Shown one piece after another: positions 9,501-16,008 of a DNA stretch of 64,000 nt. The notes under the pieces are model-generated. The model worked only from the letters and a program-made list of their open reading frames with translations, searched no databases and was not told the DNA's origin. The stretch is from NCBI RefSeq assembly GCF_030552475.1, contig NZ_JAUPED010000003.1:1-64000 (forward strand), given 5' to 3'. The position numbers were made by a program, and so were the translations under genes. This DNA is from Mariniflexile sp. AS56 (GTDB lineage Bacteria > Bacteroidota > Bacteroidia > Flavobacteriales > Flavobacteriaceae). Position 1 is the first letter of the stretch. Every line of letters starts with the position of its first letter.

Positions 9501-10019
9501 GCGATTCAACTTATTATAAATAAGGAATTAGGCTTAGCAAAAAATGAAAACCCCATTCAAGGTTCCTTTATTATTGAAGAATTAACCGATTTAGTAGAAG
9601 AAGCGGTGCTTCTAGAATTTGATAGAATAACGGAACGTGGTGGTGTTTTAGGTGCCATGGAAACCATGTATCAACGTAGTAAAATACAAGAAGAAAGTTT
9701 GTATTATGAAACTTTAAAGCATAACGGTGCGTTCCCTATAATTGGGGTGAATACCTTTTTAAGTAGTAAAGGGTCGCCAACAGTTTTACCTGCGGAAGTA
9801 ATTAGAGCTACCGAAGAAGAAAAACAGTCTCAAATAAAAACCTTGCAAAACCTGCATAAGGCGCATGATACCGATGCTTTGTTAAAAGATCTTCAGCAGA
9901 AAGCCATACATAATGAAAATATTTTTGAAGCTTTAATGGATGTTTGTAAAGTGTGTTCACTTGGGCAAATCACAAATGCCTTGTTTGAAGTAGGTGGTCA
10001 ATATCGCCGTAATATGTAA
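6582..10019 (+). CDS. icmF: Fused isobutyryl-CoA mutase (B12 domain, G-protein chaperone, mutase)
   Basis: One 1145-residue chain combines three parts. The adenosylcobalamin-binding domain is at about 13-150 with D23-x-H25 as the cobalt-ligating motif. A MeaB-type GTPase lies at about 195-420 (Walker A GTGGAGKS at 203-210, NKFD at 343-346). The acyl-CoA mutase barrel lies at about 560-1145. IcmF interconverts isobutyryl-CoA and n-butyryl-CoA, and the GTPase part gates cofactor loading. Substrate-pocket residues are of the IcmF type: F599 in GLYPFKR, where methylmalonyl-CoA mutase has tyrosine, and Q796 in AQNTCIF, where that enzyme has arginine. Automatic annotation often calls it methylmalonyl-CoA mutase. 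A strong terminator follows. Pivalyl-CoA mutase side activity is possible. Confidence 0.93.
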   Translation: MTETKPYKPKYKVRIVTAASLFDGHDASINIMRRIIQATGVEVIHLGHDRSVEEVVNTAIQEDVNAICLTSYQGGHNEYFTYMFDLLKERGAGHIKIFGGGGGVILPSEIKELMDYGITRIYSPDDGRAMGLQGMINDLVQKSDFAVGDVLNTDVDLLQNKNDKDIARIISSAENFPEIAKDVLNKIHAKNKKSKTPVLGITGTGGAGKSSLVDELVRRFLIDFPEKTVGIISVDPSKRKTGGALLGDRIRMNAINNSRVYMRSLATRQSNLALSKYVHEAIEVLKAAEYDLIILETSGIGQSDTEIIEHSNVSLYVMTPEFGAATQLEKIDMLDFADLVAINKFDKRGSLDALRDVKKQYMRNNSLWDIPQDQLPVFGTIASQFNDPGMNTLYKAVMDKLVEKASADLKSTFTISDEMSEKIFVIPPARTRYLSEIAENNRGYDAKAIDQVEVSQKLYGIYKTIESVLNVVSSGTKQSFLDKYGINDAEIQQYLTAENKDFIKLLVSEFDRVKLNLDPYNWGVITGWDDKVNRYKNPVYTFKVRDKDINIETHSESLSHIQIPKVALPKYQAWGDILKWVLQENVPGEFPYTSGLYPFKRTGEDPARMFAGEGSPERTNKRFHYVSAGLPAKRLSTAFDSVTLYGNDPDLRPDIYGKIGNAGVSICCLDDAKKLYSGFDLFNVMTSVSMTINGPAPMLLGYFMNAAIDQQCEAYISSKGLEAEVETKIAKLYKGKERPKYNGELPLGNNGLGLMLLGVTGDQVLPKAVYQDIKTKTIAQVRGTVQADILKEDQAQNTCIFSTEFALRLMGDVQEYFIENNVRNFYSVSISGYHIAEAGANPITQIALTLSNGFTYVEYYLSRGMDINKFGPNLSFFFSNGIDPEYAVIGRVARKIWAKAMKLKYHANERAQMLKYHIQTSGRSLHAQEIDFNDIRTTLQALYAIYDNCNSLHTNAYDEAITTPTEESVRRAMAIQLIINKELGLAKNENPIQGSFIIEELTDLVEEAVLLEFDRITERGGVLGAMETMYQRSKIQEESLYYETLKHNGAFPIIGVNTFLSSKGSPTVLPAEVIRATEEEKQSQIKTLQNLHKAHDTDALLKDLQQKAIHNENIFEALMDVCKVCSLGQITNALFEVGGQYRRNM

Positions 10020-10053
10020 ACAGCACAAGTTTTTGAATTCGATTAAATGAATG

Positions 10054-10100
10054 AACAGTTCATGTATTTTTACCCCGGTAAAAGTATATGAGCTGTTTTT
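10054..10100 (+). terminator. icmF terminator, 21-bp stem
   Basis: The arms at 10054-10074 and 10077-10097 pair along 21 positions, three of them G-U in the icmF transcript, with the core TTTTACC/GGTAAAA, and are followed by a T run. It begins 35 bases after the stop. Confidence 0.8.
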
Positions 10101-10412
10101 GTATATGCCCTTTTTTTAAGATGCTGAAAGTCTACAAATTAATGCGTCGTTTTATCGATATTTTTTGCAAATCGAAACCACTCACAGTTTTTAGAAGCCC
10201 TCTGAACTAATTTTTTTATTGAAATTTTTTGGTTTTTAAAGGTTAATGTAGATTTACCTTGTAGAAATTAATTATTAGATACTTATAACGCGTTTCTAAT
10301 GAAAATATCACAAAAAAAACGTGTCGTTAATTTGTGAATATTGTAAAGTTAGAACTAAAAATATACTGTTTTTTAAATTAAAAAGAACAAGACTCTCAGT
10401 TGTTTTTTTTGG

Positions 10413-10441
10413 AATCCTTGTAGAAATACAGGGATTTTTTT
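10413..10441 (+). terminator. Orphan intrinsic terminator
   Basis: AATCCTTGTA (10413-10422) pairs with TACAGGGATT (10427-10436) around a GAAA tetraloop, including one G-U pair, and is followed by five Ts. It points rightward about 390 bases beyond icmF, which already has its own terminator, so it may end an unannotated small RNA. Confidence 0.5.
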
Positions 10442-10469
10442 GTTTTGATATGTATAGGGTGAAAGTTGA

Positions 10470-10865
10470 TTATAACGTCAACATCCAAGTGCGTTGCAAT
10501 TGTTTAAACTTTTTTAATTCACTACGTAAAATAGGTAAGAAGTCTTTTCCGTCGCTGTTAGAATGTTCTAAACGGTACGAGTTTTTATAAAGCATATTGG
10601 TTAAGCGACGTAGCGATGCAATGTGTTTGTGCTTTCTATCTGTATAACGTTCTAACTCTGCATTCGCAATTTCTGGAGCTAATGAAATGGACTGTTGTAT
10701 AATGTCGCCAGAGAAATAAATATGCTTATCTTCTGATCCATCGCTTTTTAGGGCTGATAAATCGTGATTTAGATACATAGAAATGCTTTGGGATAGTGCA
10801 AATATCTCAATAGCTTTTTTATAAATCGGTAATTCCGATAGGTTTGATGGGGTATTCGATAACAT
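10470..10865 (-). CDS. Predicted four-helix-bundle-like protein, 131 aa
   Basis: A soluble, helix-rich protein with no signal peptide. The opening motif ELPIYKKAIEIFALSQSI recalls the N-terminal helix of the 23S rRNA intervening-sequence four-helix-bundle family (xLxVYQKA...), and SISLAPEIANAE recalls its second conserved helix, but the match is loose. It is divergent from the Lrp/AsnC regulator, with a 124-base region between the start codons, and may be its target. I regard the gene as real and the fold as a guess. Confidence 0.65.
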   Translation of the reverse strand: MLSNTPSNLSELPIYKKAIEIFALSQSISMYLNHDLSALKSDGSEDKHIYFSGDIIQQSISLAPEIANAELERYTDRKHKHIASLRRLTNMLYKNSYRLEHSNSDGKDFLPILRSELKKFKQLQRTWMLTL

Positions 10866-10989
10866 ATTCTTCTTTTCTTAGCAATTGTATCAAAATTACT
10901 CACAAGAATTGATAAACTACTTTCGGTTTTAAAGTAAAAGTGTATATTTACTTTAATTATTAATTTATTCTATCAAATTTCCTTTGAAT

Positions 10990-11433
10990 ATGAATTTGGA
11001 CACACTTAACTGGAAGATTTTGAAGTGTTTGCAGGAAAATGCACGACAATCTAACGCCGAAATTGGTAGGCGCGTGGGCATTAGTTCACCCGCTGTGTCA
11101 GAGCGTATTAAGCGCATGGAAGATGCCGGTATTATTTTAGGTTATAAAACCGTGGTGTCTCCTTTAGATATGGGGTACCAATTAAAAGCCATCATAACTT
11201 TGCATGCTTTTATTGGGAAATTAAAGCCTTTTTTAGAGAAAGTAAAAACTTATGATGAGGTTTTGAACTGCTATAGAATTACTGGTAATGAAAACATTGT
11301 TATGGAAGTGCTCTTAAAAAACCAAAAACACTTAGAAACCTTTATAGACCAACTTATTGTTTATGGTGAAACAAAAACGCAAATAGTGCTATCTCACGTT
11401 ATTCGTTACAAAGAAGTAAAACCTGTAAAATAG
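10990..11433 (+). CDS. Lrp/AsnC family transcriptional regulator
   Basis: The N-terminal winged helix-turn-helix covers about residues 1-60 (LDTLNWKILKCLQENARQSN, then IGRRVGISSPAVSERIKRM), and the C-terminal RAM/AsnC domain, which binds small effectors such as amino acids and forms octamers, follows (about 65-145). I take the ATG at 10990 rather than the TTG six bases before it. It is divergent from the four-helix-bundle-like gene and convergent with the VOC gene, with 11 bases between the stops. Such regulators often control themselves and the adjacent divergent gene; the effector cannot be read from sequence. Confidence 0.9.
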   Translation: MNLDTLNWKILKCLQENARQSNAEIGRRVGISSPAVSERIKRMEDAGIILGYKTVVSPLDMGYQLKAIITLHAFIGKLKPFLEKVKTYDEVLNCYRITGNENIVMEVLLKNQKHLETFIDQLIVYGETKTQIVLSHVIRYKEVKPVK

Positions 11434-11444
11434 ATTTTAGTGCC

Positions 11445-11822
11445 TTATGATATACGCCAAGGTGGATTTTTTCTATGGACTCCGGCATGATAGATAATAA
11501 TTTTGTTGCCATCTAAATCCTTTAAATGTGCTTCGCGCCAAAGCCAAGGTTTGTCTTCTGGATCACTTATAAAAATGAGCCCTTTTTGTTTCAGTTGTAA
11601 AACGGTGTCATCTATGTTTTCATTTTCAAAATAAATAGATACTCCTGTTCCGCTAGGCAATTCATCTACTTTATGAATGGATATTGTGCTATCTCCGTCA
11701 GGACATTCAAACCTAACATATCTTGGAAGCGCATCTACAATAAGGTGCAAGCCCAATGTTTTGTAGAAGCCTACGGCCTTCTCAACATCTAGAGACGGAA
11801 TGGTTATTTGGTTTAAGTTCAT
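11445..11822 (-). CDS. VOC superfamily protein (glyoxalase/bleomycin-resistance fold)
   Basis: A 125-residue single-chain VOC protein with the two beta-alpha-beta-beta-beta modules: it starts MNLNQITIPSLDVEKAVGFY and ends with EAHLKDLDGNKIIIYHAG. It would dimerise to form two metal sites; residues in TIS near 63 and the H-L-x-D-x-x-G-N region of the second module are typical. Its ATG overlaps the MFS stop codon by one base (TAATG), so the two are translationally coupled. The substrate is unknown. The coupling suggests a joint role in handling a toxic small molecule, which is an inference. Confidence 0.85.
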   Translation of the reverse strand: MNLNQITIPSLDVEKAVGFYKTLGLHLIVDALPRYVRFECPDGDSTISIHKVDELPSGTGVSIYFENENIDDTVLQLKQKGLIFISDPEDKPWLWREAHLKDLDGNKIIIYHAGVHRKNPPWRIS

Positions 11823-13030
11823 TATAGTAAGCGTTTCGAGTTTAAAGTTCGGTTAAGCATCCATAGCAAGAAGGCGCAAATAAGGGCTATTAAAGATACA
11901 ATATACCAAGTCGCATTATAACCCATAGCGGCAGCTGTTTGTAAACCCGCATTATGCCCAATAATATGAGAAATTGAAAAAGCAATAGAATACAATGCCA
12001 TATATTCGCCTTGGTTTCCTTTTTTGGCGCGCTCAACCGCAAAGGCGTTCGAAAAAGGAAAGGTAATCATTTCACCGAGTGTCATTAAAAGCATTCCAAT
12101 GATTAAAACTCCAGACCAAGATGTGAAGTTTAATATCAATAGACTTAAGCCTGTTAAAATGGCTCCAAAACACATGAGGGCTAGTTTGGTGTATTTGGTG
12201 TTTTCTAACCATTTGATTAAAGGCATTTCAAATATAAAAATAAGAAACCCGTTCATGCCTAAAATAATTCCAATTTGAAGTTCGCTTAGTGCATGTACAT
12301 CGTTATAATAAATAGTAACGGTCGAAAAGTATTGTAAAAACACAATGCCGAATAAAGCCATTGCTACCAGAAATATCATAAAAGCCTTGTCGCTATATGC
12401 CGAAACAGGATGTTTGATTTCAAAAACATCTAAAATCTTTGCCTTTTTAGGGTGCAATACTTTTATCATTAATAAGGTCGCGATAATACAAGTAATGCCA
12501 TCTACCCAAAATAAACCAGCATAACTAAGTCCTGTAATGATGAGGCCGCCAATGGCAGGTCCTGCTGAAAATCCTAAATTTATAGCTAAACGTATTAAGG
12601 TAAGGGAGCGTATTTTGTTTTCGGGTTTACTATACGCGTTTAGCGCGACAAACATGGCTGGTCTAAAGGCGTCGGCAACAAGCATTACAATGAAAATACC
12701 TAAGCATATGGTTGCGAACGTATTTAAAAACTGCAAGCCTATAAATAAAACGCCCGTGGCCCACAAGCTATGAACCATCACTTTGTAATAGCCAATTTTG
12801 TCGGTTAGTTTACCGCCAATCCATGAGCCAGCTACCGAGCCCAATCCAAACGCACTCATAACCCAACCCACATGGCTTACCGTGAAATGTAAATCTTCCT
12901 TTAGGTAGAGAGACAAAAAGGGAATCACCATAGTGCCCGCTCTATTAATAAGCGTAATAAGGGCAAGCCACCATATTTCTTCTGATAGGCCTCTAAAAGT
13001 ATTTATGTAGCTGTTGAATAATGTTTTCAT
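11822..13030 (-). CDS. MFS transporter, DHA1-like
   Basis: 402 residues with about twelve hydrophobic segments and the major-facilitator motif A between helices 2 and 3, GGKLTDKIGYYKV (around residue 73). The AGTMVIPFLSLYL opening and overall pattern fit the drug:H+ antiporter-1 group, so an efflux role is likely, though not proven. It is the first gene of a two-gene operon with the VOC protein. Its leader of roughly 170 bases contains a strong hairpin with a T-rich tail 26 bases before the ATG, suggesting transcription attenuation. Confidence 0.88.
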   Translation of the reverse strand: MKTLFNSYINTFRGLSEEIWWLALITLINRAGTMVIPFLSLYLKEDLHFTVSHVGWVMSAFGLGSVAGSWIGGKLTDKIGYYKVMVHSLWATGVLFIGLQFLNTFATICLGIFIVMLVADAFRPAMFVALNAYSKPENKIRSLTLIRLAINLGFSAGPAIGGLIITGLSYAGLFWVDGITCIIATLLMIKVLHPKKAKILDVFEIKHPVSAYSDKAFMIFLVAMALFGIVFLQYFSTVTIYYNDVHALSELQIGIILGMNGFLIFIFEMPLIKWLENTKYTKLALMCFGAILTGLSLLILNFTSWSGVLIIGMLLMTLGEMITFPFSNAFAVERAKKGNQGEYMALYSIAFSISHIIGHNAGLQTAAAMGYNATWYIVSLIALICAFLLWMLNRTLNSKRLL

Positions 13031-13209
13031 GAGTTTTTCAGGTTGGTGTAAAACAAAACAGTCCGACTATGAAGTCGGACTGTTTACATCTTGTAATATT
13101 TATAATAACCATATCACTGCACGTAAAGAGCCCAACTGCTTCGAATCGAAGTGGTATATGACTTTTTATAAATAGTGATGTTATTGCGCATTTTTAATTT
13201 TCTGAATTA
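13031..13209 (-). promoter_or_regulatory. Candidate attenuated leader RNA of the MFS-VOC operon
   Basis: Transcription from the -7 box at 13210-13217 would give a leader of about 170 bases. On the minus strand it contains a small CTTCG-ATT-CGAAG stem (around 13137-13149), and segments AATAACATCAC and GTGATATGGTTATT that can pair around it with a three-base bulge. It ends in the terminator at 13056-13085 just before the gene. Alternatively this is an independent small RNA read toward the MFS gene. No known riboswitch class is recognised. Confidence 0.4.
13056..13085 (-). terminator. Intrinsic terminator in the MFS leader
   Basis: The arms AAACAGTCCGACT (13056-13068) and AGTCGGACTGTTT (13073-13085) are perfect complements with a four-base loop. 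On the minus strand the tail is TTTTGTTTT. No annotated gene ends here, so it acts either on the leader or on a small RNA. Confidence 0.7.
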
Positions 13210-13217
13210 CAAACTTA
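13210..13217 (-). promoter_or_regulatory. -7 box TAAGTTTG, leftward
   Basis: On the minus strand it is an exact TAnnTTTG match, 180 bases before the MFS start and upstream of the leader hairpin. No clear -33 element is visible. Confidence 0.4.
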
Positions 13218-13237
13218 TAGAAAATAATTGTAAGTTG

Positions 13238-13245
13238 TACTTTTG
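13238..13245 (+). promoter_or_regulatory. -7 box TACTTTTG, rightward
   Basis: An exact TAnnTTTG match 19 bases before the DUF1684 gene start, back to back with the leftward box at 13210-13217. Confidence 0.4.
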
Positions 13246-13264
13246 TTTCTAAATTATATTTTGA

Positions 13265-13870
13265 ATGAAGTTTCTAGTAACTCTATTAGTATTTATTGTT
13301 TGTGTTGTAAGTTGTGCCCAAGAAAAAAGGGCTATTCAAGGGGATACCGATTTTCAACGGGAACTCAATGCGGAATATAAAGATGCTACCACATCACCAT
13401 TAAAAGATAAGGATAGAAAGCATTTTGAAGGTTTGGATTTTTTTAAGTTCGATGCAAGCTATGTAGTTACAGCAACTTTAGAGCGCACTCCCAATACAGC
13501 CTATTTTAATATGAAAACAACAACAGACCGTGTTTCAAAAGAACGTATTTTTGGGGTTTTAACGTTTGAATTAAGAGGAATCAGTTATCAATTAAATGTC
13601 TACCAAGGAAAAGATATAATGCTTCGAGAAGGGTTTGAAGATTATTTGTTTCTGCCTTTTTTAGATGAAACTAACGGATTGGAAAGTTATGGTGGCGGTC
13701 GTTATATAGATGCCAGAATTCCTGATGGCGACACCATGGAAATTGATTTTAACAAGTCCTATAACCCATATTGTGCGTATAATGATAAGTATTCTTGCCC
13801 TATTGTGCCAAGAGAAAATTATTTAGAAACCAGGATTGAAGCAGGTGTGAAGGCTTTCGGGGAGCATTGA
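13265..13870 (+). CDS. DUF1684 lipoprotein
   Basis: The signal MKFLVTLLVFIVCVVSCAQ places the lipidated cysteine at 17. The DUF1684 pattern is clear: DFQRELNAEYKD near the start of the mature protein, KHFEGLDFF, then in the C-terminal half GGGRYIDARIP, NPYCAYNDKYSCPIVPRENYL and a terminal RIEAGVKAF. The conserved cysteines in the NPYCAY...CPIVP segment are a hallmark. The family is common in Bacteroidota and Actinobacteria with no established function. It stands alone, divergent from the MFS operon. Confidence 0.9.
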   Translation: MKFLVTLLVFIVCVVSCAQEKRAIQGDTDFQRELNAEYKDATTSPLKDKDRKHFEGLDFFKFDASYVVTATLERTPNTAYFNMKTTTDRVSKERIFGVLTFELRGISYQLNVYQGKDIMLREGFEDYLFLPFLDETNGLESYGGGRYIDARIPDGDTMEIDFNKSYNPYCAYNDKYSCPIVPRENYLETRIEAGVKAFGEH

Positions 13871-13929
13871 GTTTCTTTTAAATGGAGTAGTTGTTTTTTT
13901 ATTTCCAGAAATATAGCCTCACTGGGTTG

Positions 13930-14319
13930 CTAAAGTTCATAGATTTCTATGGGCAGTTTGTCTGGATCCTCAAAAAAAGTAAATTTTTTATTAGTAAACG
14001 GGTCTATTCTTATGGGTTCAGTTTTAATCTTCTTTTTTGTTAAAATATCAATAGAATCTTCAATGTTTTCTACTTCGAAAGCGATATGTCTCAAGCCTGT
14101 AGATTCAGGCTGTGTTTGCCTTTCTGGTGGATTAGGGAATGAAAATAATTCTATTAAATAATTTTCATTTAAAGCTAAATCAAGCTTGTATGATTGCCTT
14201 TCTTCGCGGGATATTTCTCTTTGTATTTTAAAGCCTAATACGTTGGTGTAAAATTTCTTTGATTTATTATAGTCTTTACAAATTATTGCAATATGGTGTA
14301 GCTTGTTTATTTTGAGCAT
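13930..14319 (-). CDS. VOC family protein, YaeR/GloA2 type
   Basis: A 129-residue VOC protein close to the E. coli YaeR / SMU1112c group (glyoxalase I-like). The four expected metal ligands are visible in order: the second H of LHHIAIICKDY (near residue 8-9), E in NYLIELFSFP, H in GLRHIAFEVE and E in LPIEIYEL at the C-terminus. The PPERQTQPESTGLRHIAF segment is diagnostic for this subgroup. The substrate of the group is not settled, so I do not call it lactoylglutathione lyase. It is not coupled to a neighbour. Confidence 0.88.
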   Translation of the reverse strand: MLKINKLHHIAIICKDYNKSKKFYTNVLGFKIQREISREERQSYKLDLALNENYLIELFSFPNPPERQTQPESTGLRHIAFEVENIEDSIDILTKKKIKTEPIRIDPFTNKKFTFFEDPDKLPIEIYEL

Positions 14320-14427
14320 TCTATTTCTGAATTTTTAAAATGTTGTAGAACTCTAAAATAGGATTGATTTTAATTTAGACTATGAATTGTTAGATACAGT
14401 TCTCATTCCTATCTATAAATAAACCGA

Positions 14428-14793
14428 CTACTTCACCAAAAACATCCCTAGAAACACCGCTAAAAAACCAAGAACAAAACTGGCTATGGTGTAAACAGCA
14501 AAGCTTAAAAAGTCGCCCGATTTTAAAAACACATGGTTTTCATAAGCGAAGGTTGAGAAGGTTGTAAAACCACCACAAAAGCCTGTGGCCAGGAGCAAGG
14601 TTTGGTTTTGAGAAAGGGTGTTGTTTTTTGCAGCTAATCCCAAAATAACACCAATGAGTAAACTACCTAAAACGTTGGCTAAAAAAGTGCCGTAAGGGAT
14701 GCCGTTTTCGGCGTTATTTAAGTTTTTTCCAATAATATAGCGTAGCACACTACCAAAACCACCACCTAAAAAAACAAGTAAAAGACTTTTCAT
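14428..14793 (-). CDS. crcB: Fluoride efflux channel CrcB (Fluc)
   Basis: A 121-residue, four-segment membrane protein with the Fluc hallmarks: GGGFGSVLRYIIG in the first helix, NVLGSLLIG in the second, and GFCGGFTTFSTFAYEN in the third, whose TTFSTF stretch carries the phenylalanines lining the fluoride pathway. Fluc channels are dual-topology dimers exporting fluoride. The ATG follows directly after the stop of the SRPBCC-GyrI gene with no spacer, so the two form an operon. I see no fluoride riboswitch upstream. Confidence 0.95.
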   Translation of the reverse strand: MKSLLLVFLGGGFGSVLRYIIGKNLNNAENGIPYGTFLANVLGSLLIGVILGLAAKNNTLSQNQTLLLATGFCGGFTTFSTFAYENHVFLKSGDFLSFAVYTIASFVLGFLAVFLGMFLVK

Positions 14794-15828
14794 TTATTCT
14801 TCAATATCTTTAATAGCGATATAAATTTCGGTAACTAAATTTGCTGGGTTTGGTGTAATAATAGGGTCTGTGACGTAGGTTTCTAGCATGGGGCCATTTT
14901 CCGCAAATTCAAATCCGTTTTTTGGAATGTATTCCATAGTGGTTTCCCAAGCTTCTTTCAAATGGCTGTAATTTCCTTTTAAGGTTGTTTTAATGGCTCT
15001 AAAACTCTCGAATTTACCGGTAAGCATATGGTCTCCTTCCGCAGTAATAACCTGTTCGGTTGTAGGGATGCATGCTGAAAATATAACGGCGTTGTTGTCT
15101 TCATCCCATTTTATATAATTTATAAAAGGAGTACCTGCTAAAGTGATGTTGTTATTTAGAGCATAATTCCCCATTTTAGGAAGTATTTCGTGTATTCTTT
15201 TTTCTAACTCACTGATTTTGCAAGAGGTTGTTTGGTATAAATAATAACCGCCACTGTGTCTTGTAGTGCCATTTACCGTGATGCTGTATTTTTTCATTTC
15301 GGCCACAATAATACTATCTAATTTTTCTAAACTACGCTCGTAATGTGGTGCAATTTGTTTTTCCATACCACCAGAAAAAATACTGAAGGCTTTAAATCCA
15401 AAAGGTAAATCTTTACCAGAAATAGTCCAAGTAACATCGGTGCTCCCGTTAGGGTTGGTTTTGAAATCCCAAATAATTTCAGAAGGCGGGAAGTCTTCAA
15501 ACTGCATTTGTTGTTTTATGTATTTGTTGGCAACAGCTTCTAAGGTTTTCATAGTGCCTACGCCATCTTTATCTTCCCAAGTGTAAAAAGCACCTACACC
15601 TTTGGTTTGTTCAGGTAGAGTAATAGTCATTTCTGGGTCTGCTTCTACCCAAGACGACCAGTCCTTCCAGTTTTTATAATCGATCACATTGCTATATATC
15701 ACAGCGGCTGGTGCTTTTATATTTCGTGATCTACTCACTTCAAATGAGTTAGGTTGTACCGAAATATATATAGAGGTGCCTATAATGGCGATTAACAATA
15801 AAAAGGCGATGTACTTAGAAGCTTTCAT
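14794..15828 (-). CDS. SRPBCC domain fused to GyrI-like effector-binding domain
   Basis: After one N-terminal membrane segment (about residues 5-24), residues 30-180 form a START/SRPBCC ligand-binding module (VSRSRNIKAPAAVIYSNV, then NWKDWSSW). Residues 190-344 form a GyrI-like/AraC-effector-binding fold that starts after the G-G-Y-Y-L-Y stretch. Such fusions are membrane-tethered small-molecule binders in Bacteroidota, of unknown ligand. It is the first gene of an operon with crcB, the next start coming immediately after this stop. Whether fluoride has anything to do with it is unknown. Confidence 0.82.
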   Translation of the reverse strand: MKASKYIAFLLLIAIIGTSIYISVQPNSFEVSRSRNIKAPAAVIYSNVIDYKNWKDWSSWVEADPEMTITLPEQTKGVGAFYTWEDKDGVGTMKTLEAVANKYIKQQMQFEDFPPSEIIWDFKTNPNGSTDVTWTISGKDLPFGFKAFSIFSGGMEKQIAPHYERSLEKLDSIIVAEMKKYSITVNGTTRHSGGYYLYQTTSCKISELEKRIHEILPKMGNYALNNNITLAGTPFINYIKWDEDNNAVIFSACIPTTEQVITAEGDHMLTGKFESFRAIKTTLKGNYSHLKEAWETTMEYIPKNGFEFAENGPMLETYVTDPIITPNPANLVTEIYIAIKDIEE

Positions 15829-15893
15829 TTAACTCTTTTTTAATATGATGAGAATCAAAGATAAACATTTTAAAACTCTCATTAATAAATTAT

Positions 15894-15901
15894 TATATTT
15901 G
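15894..15901 (+). promoter_or_regulatory. -7 box TATATTTG before the M49 peptidase gene
   Basis: An exact TAnnTTTG match 107 bases before the start codon. It would give a leader of about 100 bases that contains the hairpin at 15950-15981. Confidence 0.35.
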
Positions 15902-15949
15902 CACTGTTAAAAATAAATATTCAATAATAAAAATCTCTTATATTCGCAT

Positions 15950-15985
15950 AATCAATAATTAAGTTGGATTAATTATTGATTTTTT
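15950..15985 (+). promoter_or_regulatory. Perfect 12-bp hairpin with T tail in the M49 peptidase leader
   Basis: AATCAATAATTA (15950-15961) and TAATTATTGATT (15970-15981) are perfect complements around an eight-base loop, followed by TTTT. The stem is almost all A-T, so as a terminator it would be weak. It could be an attenuator or a protein-binding palindrome. It lies 24 bases before the ATG. Confidence 0.3.
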
Positions 15986-16008
15986 ATAAGAATAATAAAT
16001 ATAAATAA

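Larger units (their letters stand above)
10020..10469. other. Convergent intergenic region after icmF
   Basis: These 450 bases contain the icmF terminator (10054-10100) and a second, apparently orphan rightward terminator (10413-10441). Between them the sequence is AT-rich with no convincing reading frame; a short frame at 10321-10590 overlaps the opposite gene and has poor composition. Confidence 0.5.

Noticed and set aside
10321-10590. 89-codon plus-strand ORF
   Set aside because: It includes the orphan terminator and overlaps the opposite-strand gene, its composition is poor, and no ATG start fits; a shadow frame.
13137-13150. CTTCGAATCGAAG, resembling a tRNA T-arm
   Set aside because: No acceptor, D or anticodon arms can be laid out around it on either strand; it is better read as a small hairpin of the MFS leader.
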